DNA of 64,000 bases from Pseudomonas sp. ZH-FAD (lineage in GTDB: Bacteria; Pseudomonadota; Gammaproteobacteria; Pseudomonadales; Pseudomonadaceae), in assembly GCF_002803095.1 (NCBI RefSeq), contig NZ_PGLR01000007.1, positions 96,493 through 160,492 of the forward strand. Reading direction: 5' to 3'. Below are positions 1 to 9,299 of this stretch, piece after piece (position 1 is the stretch's first letter; each line of letters begins with the position of its first letter). Below the pieces are notes generated by a model. It saw only the letters and a list, made by a program, of their open reading frames with translations. It had not been told where the DNA came from and made no database searches. The translations under genes were made by a program, and so were the position numbers.

Positions 1-1676
1 TGGTGGCTGCCTCGGCGATGGCTGGTGTGCCGCTGCTCAATGGCTTCCTGAGCAAGGAAATGTTCTTCACCGAAACCCTGCACCAGCACCTGCTGGGTGG
101 CTTCAATTGGGTGATTCCGGCTGCTGCGACCCTGGCCGGCGTGTTCTCGGTGGCGTACTCGCTGCGTTTCATTCACGACGTGTTCTTCAACGGCGAGCCG
201 ATCGATCTGCCCAAGTACCCGCCGCACGAACCGCCGCGTTACATGAAGGTGCCGGTGGAGGTGCTGGTGTTCCTCTGTCTGCTGGTGGGGGTGGTGCCGG
301 CCTATACCGTCGCGCCGCTGCTGAGCGCCGCTGCGGCCTCGACCCTGGGCGGCGAGCTGCCCGAGTACAGCCTGGCCATCTGGCACGGTTTCAATCTGCC
401 GCTGATGATGAGCTTCATCGCCCTGTTCGGCGGTATTCTCGTCTACGCCTGCCGCAAGCCGCTGTTCCGCTGGTACGAAGGCTTGCCCAACCTGGACGCC
501 AAGGAAGCCTTCGATCAGGTGGTGCGCTACATGACGCGCCTGTCCGTGCGCATCACCAAGCTGCTGGAAAGCGGCTCGTTGCAGCGCTACCTGGCCTGGA
601 TGCTTGGCAGTGCCCTGACCCTGATGGTGATCGCCCTGTCGCCGCTGGAGCAGCTAACCGGCAGCGTGGCCATGACGCCAGTCGATCCGTTGACTGTCAC
701 CGGCATGCTGATTCTGATGGTCACCGCAGTGCTCACCGTGGTGTTCCATCGCCGTCGCCTGGTGGCGTTGATGATCCTCAGCGCCGCCGGCCTGATGGTG
801 GCGCTGGCCTTCGCTCGCTTCTCCGCCCCCGATCTGGCGCTGACCCAGCTATCGGTCGAGGTGGTGACCATCATCCTGCTGATGCTCATCCTGTATTTCA
901 TGACCGACCGCACGCCGGCCGAGTCCAGCAGCCTGCGCGGCCTGCGCGATCTGGTTCTGGCGCTGGGCAGCGGCACCATGGTGGCGATGCTGACCTACGC
1001 CGTGCTGACCCGGCCTTACCAGAGCATCTCCTCGTTCTTCCTCGAGAACAGCGTTTCCGGAGGCGGGGGGACCAACGTGGTCAACGTGATCCTGGTGGAC
1101 TTCCGCGGCTTCGATACGCTGGGCGAGATCACCGTGCTGGCGATCGCCGCCATCGGCATCTACGCCCTGCTGCATGGCCTGCACCTGCCGCACCCGACCC
1201 ATGACAAGAACGGTCGCCCGTGGTCGAGCGATGCCCATCCGATGATCCTCGACAACCTGGCGCGCGCCATTTTGCCGATGGCGCTGCTGATCTCGGCGTT
1301 CATCTTCCTGCGCGGTCACAACCTGCCGGGTGGCGGCTTCATCGCCGGCCTGATCACCTCGGTAGCGCTGATCCTGCAGTACATCTCCCATGGTGTGATC
1401 TGGACCCAGGAACGCCTGAAATTCAGCTATCACGCCACGGCTGGTTGGGGCGTGCTGATCGCCGGACTGACTGGTCTGGGCAGCTGGCTCTTCGGCTCGC
1501 CGTTCCTGACGTCGGCGTTCGGCCATTTCCATATTCCGCTGATCGGCGAAATCGAATTGGCCACCGCGATCCTCTTCGATCTCGGGGTGTACCTGGCCGT
1601 TGTCGGCGCCACCCTGCTGATTCTTTCCAACATCGGCCATGTCAGTCAGGACGAGTCGTGCAAGGAGGTCATCTGA
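1..1676 (+). CDS. mrpA: Mrp-type Na+(K+)/H+ antiporter, fused subunits A and B (5'-truncated by window)
   Basis: C-terminal 557 residues of the large membrane subunit of a multisubunit monovalent cation/proton antiporter in the inner membrane. The gene enters from outside the window, so the start is not visible; the frame is open from position 3. The visible part holds the last ND5-like helices, a hydrophobic segment with L-S-V-E-V-V-T near residue 283, and from about residue 415 an MrpB-like domain with [10 protein letters not shown] near residue 437. This A-B fusion is the form seen in PhaAB/ShaA of proteobacteria rather than the separate MrpA and MrpB of Bacillus. The next gene starts one base after the stop. 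It likely supports Na+ and alkali tolerance or pH homeostasis. Confidence 0.93.
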   Translation, partial: VAASAMAGVPLLNGFLSKEMFFTETLHQHLLGGFNWVIPAAATLAGVFSVAYSLRFIHDVFFNGEPIDLPKYPPHEPPRYMKVPVEVLVFLCLLVGVVPAYTVAPLLSAAAASTLGGELPEYSLAIWHGFNLPLMMSFIALFGGILVYACRKPLFRWYEGLPNLDAKEAFDQVVRYMTRLSVRITKLLESGSLQRYLAWMLGSALTLMVIALSPLEQLTGSVAMTPVDPLTVTGMLILMVTAVLTVVFHRRRLVALMILSAAGLMVALAFARFSAPDLALTQLSVEVVTIILLMLILYFMTDRTPAESSSLRGLRDLVLALGSGTMVAMLTYAVLTRPYQSISSFFLENSVSGGGGTNVVNVILVDFRGFDTLGEITVLAIAAIGIYALLHGLHLPHPTHDKNGRPWSSDAHPMILDNLARAILPMALLISAFIFLRGHNLPGGGFIAGLITSVALILQYISHGVIWTQERLKFSYHATAGWGVLIAGLTGLGSWLFGSPFLTSAFGHFHIPLIGEIELATAILFDLGVYLAVVGATLLILSNIGHVSQDESCKEVI

Positions 1677-1677
1677 T

Positions 1678-2007
1678 ATGGAGGCAGTATTCGCAATCAC
1701 CCTTGGGGTGCTGACTGCCAGCGGCGTCTACCTGCTGCTGCGGGCGCGCATCTTCCCGGTCGTGATGGGGCTGACCCTGATCTCCTATGCGGTCAACCTG
1801 TTCATCTTCGCCACCGGCCGGCTCGGCACGGGTGTGCCGGCGGTGATCGGCAAGAGCGCCGAGTACGGTGATCCACTGCCGCAGGCGCTGGTGCTCACCG
1901 CCATCGTCATCGGCTTCGCCATGACCGCGTTCGTCGTGGTGTTGGCCCTGCGTGGCATGGGCGAACTGAAAACCGATCACGTCGATGGCGAGGAGCCGCG
2001 CGCATGA
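1678..2007 (+). CDS. mrpC: Mrp antiporter subunit C
   Basis: A 109-residue, three-helix, NuoK-like membrane subunit of the Mrp/Pha/Sha antiporter. The ATG at 1678 is chosen because AAGGAGGT lies at 1661-1668 with good spacing; a longer in-frame start at 1639 would overlap the preceding gene and lacks this site. Residues G-L-T-L-I-S-Y-A-V-N-L and the D-P-L-P-Q-A-L-V-L-T-A-I-V-I motif are typical of MrpC/NuoK proteins. It ends in an ATGA overlap with mrpD, so the two are probably translationally coupled. The length fits the family (about 110 residues). Confidence 0.93.
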   Translation: MEAVFAITLGVLTASGVYLLLRARIFPVVMGLTLISYAVNLFIFATGRLGTGVPAVIGKSAEYGDPLPQALVLTAIVIGFAMTAFVVVLALRGMGELKTDHVDGEEPRA

Positions 2008-3515
2008 GTCACGCCATCATCCTCCCCGTTCTGCTGCCGTTGTTCTTCGGCGCATGTTTGCTGGTCGGTCACGGCTGGTCGCGTGACGTGAAACGGGGTA
2101 TTTCCCTGGTCGGCTGCCTGGCGTTGCTGCCGGTTTGCCTGTATCTGGTGCTGTTGGCCGGTGAGGGGCAGTTGCAGGTCTATGCGTTGGGTAACTGGGC
2201 GGCGCCGTTCGGCATCATGTTGCTGCTCGACCGCTTCAATGCTGCGCTGCTGTTGCTCACCGCGTTGCTCGCCTGCTTCGCCCTGATCTACGCCTGCCGT
2301 GGCGACGATGAGCGTGGGCCGAACTTCCATGCGTTGTTCCAGTTTCAGCTGCTCGGCATCAATGGTGCATTCCTCACCGCCGACCTGTTCAACCTGTTCG
2401 TGTTCTTCGAGATCCTGCTGATCTCCTCCTATGCACTGCTGCTGCATGGCAACCGCGCCAATCAGGTCAAGGCGGGCGTGCATTACGTGGTGCTCAACCT
2501 GCTGGGTTCTTCGTTCTTCCTGATCGGCGTCAGCCTGCTGTATGGCCTGACCGGTACCCTGAACATGCCGGACCTGGCTGCGCGGGTGGCCAGCGCCGAC
2601 GTTGCCGACGCGCCGCTGATCAAGGCGGCTGCCTACCTGCTGCTGATCGTTTTCGGTCTCAAGGCCGCCGTGCTGCCGCTGTGCTTCTGGCTGCCGCGCG
2701 CCTATGCCGCAGCGCCCGCTTCGGTGGCGGCGTTGTTCGCCATCATGACCAAGGTGGGCTTCTACGCCGTCGTTCGCGTGTTCACTCTGGTGTTCGGCGA
2801 AGAGGCCGGGCCGCTGGCCAATCTCGGCCATGAACTGCTCTGGTGGCTGGCCCTGCCGACCATTGCCTTCGGTGTGATTGGCGCTCTGGGAGCGCGACAG
2901 TTGCAGGCGCTGCTGGCCTATCTGGTGGTGATTTCGGTGGGTACGTTGATGGCAGGTTTCGCCATCGGCAATGTGGCGGCGTTGAGTGCTGCGCTGTATT
3001 ACATGGTGCACAGCACGCTGATCAGTGCGGCGTTGTTCCTGCTGGCTGGCCTGGTGGTCGCCCAGCGTGACAGCGCCGGCGGTGATCTGCAGCAGGAGCG
3101 CGTGCTGCGTCAGCCGCTGGTGCTGGGCTGCATGTTCTTCTTCGCCTCCATTTCCGTGGCCGGGTTGCCGCCGTTCTCCGGTTTCCTCGGCAAGATGCTG
3201 CTGTTGCGCGCGGCGGAGCCTGGCTGGCAAGCCTGGAGCCTGTGGCCGGTGGTGCTGATCGGCGGGCTGCTGACGCTGGTGGCCCTGAGCCGCGCTGGTA
3301 CCAGTCTGTTCTGGCTGGGCCATGGCGCCGATGCGTCGCCTTCGAAAGCCGAACCGGCTGATCGCGTCAGTCTCCTGGCTGCGCTTGGCCTGTTGCTGGC
3401 CAGCCCGCTGCTGCTGATTGCTGCCAAACCCATCCTGGCGTATCTGGAGGCTGCTGCGGCGCAGTTGCTCGATCTGCAACCCTATCTGTCGATCATCGCC
3501 GGAGGTGCAGCATGA
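2004..3515 (+). CDS. mrpD: Mrp antiporter subunit D
   Basis: A 503-residue polytopic membrane protein of the proton-translocating family shared by complex I NuoL/M/N and Mrp subunits A and D. Hydrophobic helices run through the whole length. The family's charged positions are visible in F-E-I-L-L-I-S-S-Y-A-L, near residue 136, and in the conserved lysine region L-K-A-A-V-L-P-L. Start ATG 2004 overlaps the mrpC stop (ATGA), and its own stop overlaps the mrpE start the same way. Gene order A(B)-C-D-E-F-G makes the assignment secure. With MrpA it is expected to form the ion and proton path. Confidence 0.94.
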   Translation: MSHAIILPVLLPLFFGACLLVGHGWSRDVKRGISLVGCLALLPVCLYLVLLAGEGQLQVYALGNWAAPFGIMLLLDRFNAALLLLTALLACFALIYACRGDDERGPNFHALFQFQLLGINGAFLTADLFNLFVFFEILLISSYALLLHGNRANQVKAGVHYVVLNLLGSSFFLIGVSLLYGLTGTLNMPDLAARVASADVADAPLIKAAAYLLLIVFGLKAAVLPLCFWLPRAYAAAPASVAALFAIMTKVGFYAVVRVFTLVFGEEAGPLANLGHELLWWLALPTIAFGVIGALGARQLQALLAYLVVISVGTLMAGFAIGNVAALSAALYYMVHSTLISAALFLLAGLVVAQRDSAGGDLQQERVLRQPLVLGCMFFFASISVAGLPPFSGFLGKMLLLRAAEPGWQAWSLWPVVLIGGLLTLVALSRAGTSLFWLGHGADASPSKAEPADRVSLLAALGLLLASPLLLIAAKPILAYLEAAAAQLLDLQPYLSIIAGGAA

Positions 3516-4009
3516 GGCGTTTCTTCCCCCACCCGCGGATGATGCTGGTGCTCACGGTGCTCTGGCTGCTGCTGGTGAACACCTTCAACCTGGGGCATCT
3601 CCTGCTCGGGCTGTTTCTCGCCTGGGCTATCGTACATTTGTGTGGCGACTTCCTGCTGCATGTGCCGAGGGTGCGCAAGCCGCTGGGCCTGGTGTTGTTC
3701 ACTGGCAAAGTGTTCTACGACATCGTGGTGGCCAATATGCAGGTGGTGAAGCTGGTGTTGGGGCCGAAATCGCGCCTGCAGCCGGCATTCGTCGAGGTGC
3801 CGGTGGAAATCGAGGATGAGTTCGTCCTGTCTACCCTGGCCTGCATCATTTCGCTGACCCCCGGCACGGTCTCTGCCTGCCTCAGCTCCGATCACAAGAC
3901 ACTGTTGGTGCACGGACTCGATGTGCCTGATCGCGACGAACTGATCGCGGCGGTCAAAAGCCGTTACGAAATGCCGCTGCTGGAGATATTCGAATGCTCG
4001 AGAACGTAG
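3512..4009 (+). CDS. mrpE: Mrp antiporter subunit E
   Basis: A 165-residue membrane protein with two N-terminal hydrophobic helices and a cytoplasmic C-terminal part containing L-S-T-L-A-C-I-I-S-L-T-P-G-T-V, the conserved T-P-G-T stretch of MrpE/PhaE. Start ATG 3512 overlaps the mrpD stop (ATGA). Its last 16 bases overlap mrpF, so the translation of these genes is tightly coupled. MrpE is needed for full antiporter assembly or activity in characterised systems. Length matches the family (about 160 residues). Confidence 0.92.
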   Translation: MRRFFPHPRMMLVLTVLWLLLVNTFNLGHLLLGLFLAWAIVHLCGDFLLHVPRVRKPLGLVLFTGKVFYDIVVANMQVVKLVLGPKSRLQPAFVEVPVEIEDEFVLSTLACIISLTPGTVSACLSSDHKTLLVHGLDVPDRDELIAAVKSRYEMPLLEIFECSRT

Positions 4010-4263
4010 TCTTTCTGTGCATGGGCATCCTCACGCTGGCCATGCTGCTCAACGTCGCGCGCTTGGTCGAGGGGCCGAACGTGGTTGATCGGGTTCTGGC
4101 ACTGGATACTCTTTACATCAACGCGCTGGCGCTGATCGTACTGTTCGGCATCTGGCTGGCATCGGATCTGTTCTTCGAAGCTGCACTGCTGATCGCGGTG
4201 ATGGGCTTCGTCGGTACGGTCGCAGTGGGTAAGCACCTGCTGCACGGCGACATCATCGATTAA
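3994..4263 (+). CDS. mrpF: Mrp antiporter subunit F
   Basis: An 89-residue, three-helix membrane subunit of the antiporter. The segment R-L-V-E-G-P-N-V-V-D-R-V-L-A-L-D-T is the MrpF/PhaF signature with its buried acidic residues. ATG 3994 lies 16 bases before the mrpE stop, giving a normal-length family member; no later start gives a better product. It sits between mrpE and mrpG as expected. Confidence 0.92.
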   Translation: MLENVVFLCMGILTLAMLLNVARLVEGPNVVDRVLALDTLYINALALIVLFGIWLASDLFFEAALLIAVMGFVGTVAVGKHLLHGDIID

Positions 4264-4275
4264 GAGGGAATGACC

Positions 4276-4614
4276 ATGCCGTTCTGGCTGGAATTGTTGA
4301 TTTGTGCCTGCCTGATTCTTGGCAGTCTGTTCGCCCTGGTCGGTGCCATCGGACTGTATCGGCTACCGGATTTCTTCACGCGCCTGCACGGGCCGACCAA
4401 GGCCACGACGCTGGGCGTCGGCGGTACGCTGATCGCGTCGATGCTGTTCTTCGCTCACCACACTGGCAACCTCAGCCTGCATGAACTGCTGATTACCCTG
4501 TTTCTGTTCCTCACCGCACCGGTCAGTGCACATATCCTGGCCAAGGCGGCGATGCAGCAGAAGGTTGAGTTGACCGAGCGTACCCGTGGCCAGCCTTGGG
4601 ACGACGATCACTGA
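4276..4614 (+). CDS. mrpG: Mrp antiporter subunit G
   Basis: A 112-residue, three-helix membrane subunit, the last gene of the operon. G-L-Y-R-L-P-D-F-F-T-R-L-H-G-P-T-K-A-T-T is the MrpG/PhaG signature. Two in-frame ATGs are possible (4270 and 4276). The second is preferred because GAGGG at 4264-4268 is seven bases away from it but only one base from the first. The product length is typical. A weak GC-rich dyad (GCCTGGC/GCCAGGC, 4637-4660) follows the stop but has no U-run, so termination there is uncertain. Confidence 0.91.
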   Translation: MPFWLELLICACLILGSLFALVGAIGLYRLPDFFTRLHGPTKATTLGVGGTLIASMLFFAHHTGNLSLHELLITLFLFLTAPVSAHILAKAAMQQKVELTERTRGQPWDDDH

Positions 4615-4722
4615 GCCACTGTCAGGTATTTCTCGCGCCTGGCTGTCTCTGTCGCCAGGCAATTGCCCGCTCTAGACTGCGCTCTTGAATCAGACGGCGT
4701 ACTGCGTCAGAGGAGTCAGGAG

Positions 4723-5235
4723 ATGAGCGAGCTGTTCATTCGTCGGGCCTGTGTCGAGGATATCGAGGCGCTCTGCGCGCTGATTCTCGAGCATGGGCCC
4801 AACCCCTGGAATCATCTGCCCGAAGCCGCGGTTCGCCAGCACCTGCAGGGTATTGCGGCAAGTGCGACGTTGGCCGTGCTGGCCGAGGAGCAGGGGCAAC
4901 TGCTGGGGTTCGTCAGTTATCGCCTGACCCAGGATTTCGCCGCTCATCAACCTGCCGCACGTGCCGGGCAGGTGCATGGCTATATCTGCGAAGCGGTGGT
5001 GCATCGCGATTGCGTCGGCCGAGGATTGGGCGCGCGTCTGCTGCGCGAGGCCGTCACTGAACTGTGGCGGTTGGGCGTCAGTGATATCTATATCGATCGT
5101 CACGAAGAGAATGCGGCATCGGCGGGGATGATGCGCAAGGCCGGTTTCAGTGAGCTGCTGACCTATGCCGACCCCACGCGGCGGCCCAACGGCTCGCGGC
5201 GTTCGACGCTGTGCTGCCTGCGGGCCAGGCAATGA
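4723..5235 (+). CDS. GNAT-family N-acetyltransferase
   Basis: A 170-residue protein of the GCN5-related acetyltransferase fold, which transfers an acetyl group from acetyl-CoA to an amine; the substrate is unknown. The acetyl-CoA pyrophosphate loop is seen as R-G-L-G-A-R-L-L at residues 100-107, followed by the N-A-A-S-A-G-M-M-R-K-A-G-F motif near the C-terminus. The ATG at 4723 follows AGGAGTCAGGAG and is preferred to the upstream TTG at 4663, which would add 20 poorly conserved-looking residues. Its stop overlaps the start of the next gene (ATGA), so the two are probably co-transcribed. Confidence 0.85.
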   Translation: MSELFIRRACVEDIEALCALILEHGPNPWNHLPEAAVRQHLQGIAASATLAVLAEEQGQLLGFVSYRLTQDFAAHQPAARAGQVHGYICEAVVHRDCVGRGLGARLLREAVTELWRLGVSDIYIDRHEENAASAGMMRKAGFSELLTYADPTRRPNGSRRSTLCCLRARQ

Positions 5236-5642
5236 TCCAGCGACTGCTTGCCATGGCTTTGCTGGCCGGCGTGCAGATTCTGCTGGCGCTGATGCTCTAC
5301 CGCAGCGCTATCGGGGCCTATCGGCAGATGTTTGGCGGGATTCGCCGCGATATCAGTTATGGCCTGCAGCTACAGCACTCGTTGTATCTCTTCGGCGCTC
5401 TGGCTGTGTGCAATGCTGTCTGGCTGCTCAGTTGCCGTAGCCGGCGCAGCGGACTGATCGGTTTTGGCGTCTGCCTGCTGCTCTGGGCGACATTCTGGGC
5501 CAATGCCTTTGCCAGCATGCCGTACCGCAGCTTGCTGGTGGTTGGGATCGGTACGCTGGTGCTGGCGATACCATTGCTGGTACTGCTTCGCTTCAGAAGG
5601 CCCGGCCAAGTCGCTGACGTTCGGCCGGGCAACGCTGCTTAG
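5232..5642 (+). CDS. Small membrane protein of unknown function
   Basis: A 136-residue protein with four predicted hydrophobic helices (about residues 5-25, 40-60, 68-90, 96-118), not recognised as a named family. ATG 5232 overlaps the acetyltransferase stop by an ATGA junction, implying translational coupling. At its 3' end it converges with the oxidoreductase gene: its TAG (5640-5642) shares two bases with the opposite-strand TAA (5639-5641). No function is assigned. Confidence 0.75.
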   Translation: MIQRLLAMALLAGVQILLALMLYRSAIGAYRQMFGGIRRDISYGLQLQHSLYLFGALAVCNAVWLLSCRSRRSGLIGFGVCLLLWATFWANAFASMPYRSLLVVGIGTLVLAIPLLVLLRFRRPGQVADVRPGNAA

Positions 5643-7252
5643 CGATTCAACCCAAGCATGTCTTTGGCCACGGCTTCGGCCACGCGAATGCCGTCGACCC
5701 CAGCGGAAAGAATGCCGCCGGCGTAGCCGGCACCTTCACCGGCCGGATACAGGCCCTTGAGGTTCAGGCTCTGCAGGTCATCGCCACGGGTGATGCGCAC
5801 CGGCGAGGAGGTGCGTGTCTCGATGCCGGTGAGCACCGCATCGGCCAGGTCGAAGCCCTTGATCTGCTTGCCGAAGGCCGGCAATGCTTCGCGGATGGCT
5901 TCGATGGCGAAGTCCGGCAGCGAGGGCGCCAGATCGCCCAGTTTCACGCCCGGCTTGTAGGAGGGTTGCACTTCGCCGAGGGCGGTGGACGGCTTGCCTT
6001 TGATGAAGTCGCCGACCAGTTGTCCGGGCGCCTCGTAGTTGCGCCCACCGAGCACATAGGCGTGCGATTCCAGGCGTTCCTGCAGTTCCACACCGGCCAG
6101 CGGGCCACCCGGATAGTCCTGCTCGGGAGTGATGCCGACGACGATGCCGGCGTTGGCGTTGCGCTCGTTGCGCGAATACTGGCTCATGCCGTTGGTGACC
6201 ACACGCTCAGGCTCGGAGGTGGCGGCGACCACGGTGCCGCCTGGGCACATGCAGAAGCTGTAGACCGAACGGCCGTTGCTGGCGTGATGCACCAGCTTGT
6301 AATCGGCAGCGCCGAGTTTTGGGTGGCCGGCGTATTTACCCAGGCGCGCGCGGTCGATCAGCGACTGCGGGTGTTCGATACGGAAACCGACCGAGAAGGG
6401 CTTGGCTTCCAGGTACACGCCACGGGCATGCAGCATGCGGAAGGTGTCCCGCGAACTGTGACCGAGAGCCAGCACCACATGGCGGCTGAGCAGCTGCTCA
6501 CCGTTCTCCAGCACCACGCCGGTGAGTTGGCCGTCTTCGATCAGCAGGTCGCTGACGCGCTGCTGGAAGCGCACTTCGCCGCCGAGGGCCTTGATCTCTT
6601 CGCGCATGGTGGCGACCACGCCGGTCAGACGGAAGGTGCCGATATGCGGCTTGCTGACGTAGAGGATCTCGTCCGGCGCGCCAGCCTTGACGAACTCCTG
6701 CAGTACCTTGCGCCCGTGGTGGTGAGGGTCCTTGATCTGGCTATACAGCTTGCCGTCGGAGAAGGTGCCAGCGCCGCCTTCGCCGAATTGCACGTTGGAG
6801 GTGGGGTCGAGCACGTTCTTGCGCCACAGGCCCCAGGTATCCTTGGTGCGTTGGCGTACTTCCTTGCCGCGCTCCAGCACGATGGGGCGCAAGCCGGCCT
6901 GGGCCAGGATCAGCGCCGCGAAGATGCCGCAGGGACCGAAACCGACCACGATGGGGCGTTCGTCCAACGGCGTTTCGGCCTTGCCGACCGGCTTGTAGGT
7001 GATGTCCGGTGCCGGGCCTACATGCTTGTCATCGCTCAGGCGAGCGAGCAGGGCGGCTTCGTCTTTCACCTCGCAGTCGAGGGTGTAGATGAACGGCATG
7101 TCGCCGAACTTCTTGCGCGCATCGTAGCTGCGCTTGAACACGTTGAAGGCCAGCAGCTCGCTATCGGCGATGCCCAAGCGCTGGACGATGGCCGGGCGCA
7201 GCGCGTCCTCGGGATGGTCGAGGGGCAGTTTCAGTTCGGTCAGGCGAAGCAT
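5639..7252 (-). CDS. FAD-dependent oxidoreductase (COG2509-like)
   Basis: A 537-residue cytoplasmic flavoprotein. It has a dinucleotide-binding G-F-G-P-C-G motif at residues 104-109 with the acidic end of the second strand at L-E-R-G near 126. Further FAD-family motifs are G-G-A-G-T-F-S-D-G-K-L and, near the C-terminus, G-L-Y-P-A-G-E-G-A-G-Y-A-G-G-I. The roughly 90-residue N-terminal extension before the FAD motif is characteristic of the 'uncharacterised FAD-dependent dehydrogenase' family. The start M-L-R-L-T-E at 7252 is chosen over the ORF limit at 7288 because the family begins with this strand. Substrate unknown. Confidence 0.88.
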   Translation of the reverse strand: MLRLTELKLPLDHPEDALRPAIVQRLGIADSELLAFNVFKRSYDARKKFGDMPFIYTLDCEVKDEAALLARLSDDKHVGPAPDITYKPVGKAETPLDERPIVVGFGPCGIFAALILAQAGLRPIVLERGKEVRQRTKDTWGLWRKNVLDPTSNVQFGEGGAGTFSDGKLYSQIKDPHHHGRKVLQEFVKAGAPDEILYVSKPHIGTFRLTGVVATMREEIKALGGEVRFQQRVSDLLIEDGQLTGVVLENGEQLLSRHVVLALGHSSRDTFRMLHARGVYLEAKPFSVGFRIEHPQSLIDRARLGKYAGHPKLGAADYKLVHHASNGRSVYSFCMCPGGTVVAATSEPERVVTNGMSQYSRNERNANAGIVVGITPEQDYPGGPLAGVELQERLESHAYVLGGRNYEAPGQLVGDFIKGKPSTALGEVQPSYKPGVKLGDLAPSLPDFAIEAIREALPAFGKQIKGFDLADAVLTGIETRTSSPVRITRGDDLQSLNLKGLYPAGEGAGYAGGILSAGVDGIRVAEAVAKDMLGLNR

Positions 7253-7387
7253 GGGCAGTGTCCTGGTTGGCCGGTGGTGATCCGGCAAGGTGGAAAAAGC
7301 GGCGATTGTACGGGATTCACCGCCCGGATGGAGCCGCTCGGCGGTATCGTTCCGTTGACCTTGGGATAAGAGTGGTAGGCGCGCCGA

Positions 7388-8596
7388 TCAGACCTCCTTG
7401 CGGTCATTTTCCATTGCTCGCCCCAGGATAAACATCAACGTAGCGCCAGCGAGAGCTGCTGCCGCTGCGTAAACGATCACGCCTGCCGAGCCGAAGCTGT
7501 CGATGATCAGTCCTCCCAGCACCGCGCCCGCTGCAATGGCGACCTGAAAGGTCGATGACAGCAGTGCTCCGGCGCTTTCCGCGTGATCGGGCGCGGCGCG
7601 GGTGTTCCAGATCGAGATCGAGACCGGGAAGGCGCCGAAGGCGAAGCCCCAGAGTGCAGTAGCTGCGAACGCGATGCTCGCCAGCGCGCCGAAGAGGATC
7701 AGCGTCAGAGCCACTGCGGCAATCAGCATCGAGCAACTGGCCACCGCCCATGCCGGGCTGCGTGCTGCGATAGCGCCTCCGGCTATGTTGCCGAAGAAAC
7801 CGCCGACTCCGAAGGCCAGCAGGATGAGCGAGACGGTTGCAATTTCCAGGCGTGGCACCTCTTCGAGGAAGGGGCGGATGAAGGTGAATCCGGCGAAGTG
7901 CCCCGAGATGACCAGCAGTGCGGTCACCAGACCGATCACTACCGAACGCCGTGATAGCACCACCTTGAACGAGGCCAGGCCTGGTGCCGCGACGGCTGGC
8001 AGTTTCGGCAGGGTCAGCACCTGGATCATCAGCGCCACTGCCCCGAGGCCTGCGGCAGCCAGGAAGGTCGCCCGCCATCCCCAGAGTTCACCGAGAAAGG
8101 CGCCCAACGGCGCCGCGAAGACCGTCGCCAGCGAAACCCCCATGAGAATGATCGAGATGGCGCGCGGCACCTTGTCGGAAGGCACCAGGCGCAGGGCCAG
8201 CGCGGCCATCATCGCCCAGAAGCTGCCGAGGGCGAAGCCCAGTAGCGCACGGGCGAGCAGCAGGACGGTGATGTTTGAGGCGTAGGCTGAAAGAATGCTG
8301 GAGAGAACCAGCAGCGCCATTAGCCCCCAGACGATTTTCTGCCGATCCAGTCGGCCCGAGCCCAGAATCAGTAGCGGACCGGCGATGGCGGCTACCACCG
8401 CCGTGGCGGTAATGGCTTGGCCCACCGTGCCTTTGGATACGCCCAGTTCGGCTGCCATCGGCGTCAGCAGGCTGACCGGTAGAAACTCCGCCGTTACCAG
8501 CCCGAAGGCGCCGAAGGCGAGCGCGATGACGGCCCACCAGGCAGAGGACAGAGAGGTCGGGGCGGCGAGAACGGCTGAATCGCTTATATGAGACAT
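7388..8596 (-). CDS. MFS transporter, DHA1-type (AraJ/YdhP-like)
   Basis: A 402-residue inner-membrane protein with twelve predicted helices of the major facilitator superfamily, drug:H+ antiporter-1 branch. The first helix region carries G-L-V-T-A-E-F-L-P-V-S-L-L, the hallmark of the sugar/purine-efflux subgroup (AraJ, NepI, YdhP). Cargo is unknown. It is the last gene of a three-gene minus-strand group with a reductase and an SDR, opposite a LysR regulator, which suggests export of, or protection from, a compound that these enzymes modify. Confidence 0.87.
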   Translation of the reverse strand: MSHISDSAVLAAPTSLSSAWWAVIALAFGAFGLVTAEFLPVSLLTPMAAELGVSKGTVGQAITATAVVAAIAGPLLILGSGRLDRQKIVWGLMALLVLSSILSAYASNITVLLLARALLGFALGSFWAMMAALALRLVPSDKVPRAISIILMGVSLATVFAAPLGAFLGELWGWRATFLAAAGLGAVALMIQVLTLPKLPAVAAPGLASFKVVLSRRSVVIGLVTALLVISGHFAGFTFIRPFLEEVPRLEIATVSLILLAFGVGGFFGNIAGGAIAARSPAWAVASCSMLIAAVALTLILFGALASIAFAATALWGFAFGAFPVSISIWNTRAAPDHAESAGALLSSTFQVAIAAGAVLGGLIIDSFGSAGVIVYAAAAALAGATLMFILGRAMENDRKEV

Positions 8597-8618
8597 TGCG
8601 GTGTCCTCCAGAGGGGCG

Positions 8619-9230
8619 TCAGCCGAACTGCACCAGTTCGAGCGAGGGCAGTGGTCCTCCCGGGAATTGCGTCAGGCGACCGCCGCCTGCCAGCGTGCCA
8701 AGGTCGATGCCGGCGAAGCCCAGTTCATCGATCAAGGCGCTGATCTGCGCCTTGGCACGAGCATCGTCGCCGGCCAGGAACAGCACGCGCCGGCCGCCGC
8801 GCTCTACTGGGTCGCTGCTGAGCAGCCTGGGATTGAGATGATTGAATGCCTTCACCACATGGGCTCCTGGCACCAGAGCAGCGAACACCTCGCTCGAGCT
8901 GCGGCCCTGCAGGTCGATGGGCTTGAATAACGGCGCCTCGATCGGGTTATTAGCGTCGATGACGATGCGTCCGCCGAAGTCCGGCAGTCCCGAAAGGGCC
9001 GCCGGTAGCTTCGACCAGTTCACCGCGACCAGCACGATGGCTTGCGCTGCCGCCTCTTCACGATTACCGGCACGAATGCTTGGGCCAATGGATTGCGCCA
9101 GGGCTTGCAGGCTATCCGGCCCGCGGCTGTTGGACAGGATGGCCGGGATGTTGCGGCGTGCCAGGGCCCGGGCGAAGGCCGCGCCGATATGGCCGGCACC
9201 GATGATGCCGATGGATGGGGACGTGCTCAT
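8619..9230 (-). CDS. NADP-binding reductase, F420-dependent NADP oxidoreductase-like
   Basis: A 203-residue protein with an N-terminal Rossmann motif G-A-G-H-I-G at residues 11-16 and the basic S-N-S-R-G-P-D-S-L segment expected for NADP(H) binding. Small single-domain proteins of this type are annotated as NADPH-dependent F420 reductase-like or 'NAD(P)-binding, DUF2437-like'; pseudomonads do not generally use F420, so the cofactor partner is probably different. It lies 22 bases upstream of the MFS gene and about 70 bases downstream of the SDR, all probably one transcript. Confidence 0.8.
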   Translation of the reverse strand: MSTSPSIGIIGAGHIGAAFARALARRNIPAILSNSRGPDSLQALAQSIGPSIRAGNREEAAAQAIVLVAVNWSKLPAALSGLPDFGGRIVIDANNPIEAPLFKPIDLQGRSSSEVFAALVPGAHVVKAFNHLNPRLLSSDPVERGGRRVLFLAGDDARAKAQISALIDELGFAGIDLGTLAGGGRLTQFPGGPLPSLELVQFG

Positions 9231-9299
9231 GAGCAGGTTCCTTGTTGAAATTGGTCGTGGCGTCTGCGGGGCAGGCCTGTTGGCCGGCCCCGCAGCGTT

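Noticed and set aside
1977..3479. 500-codon open frame antisense to mrpD
   Set aside because: Glutamine-rich shadow translation of a membrane protein gene; no motifs.
4637..4660. Intrinsic terminator after mrpG
   Set aside because: The dyad has a 10-base loop and no U-run, so it is not listed as a terminator.
5966..7369. 467-codon plus-strand frame over the FAD-dependent oxidoreductase
   Set aside because: The opposite frame has FAD motifs and family length; this one has none.
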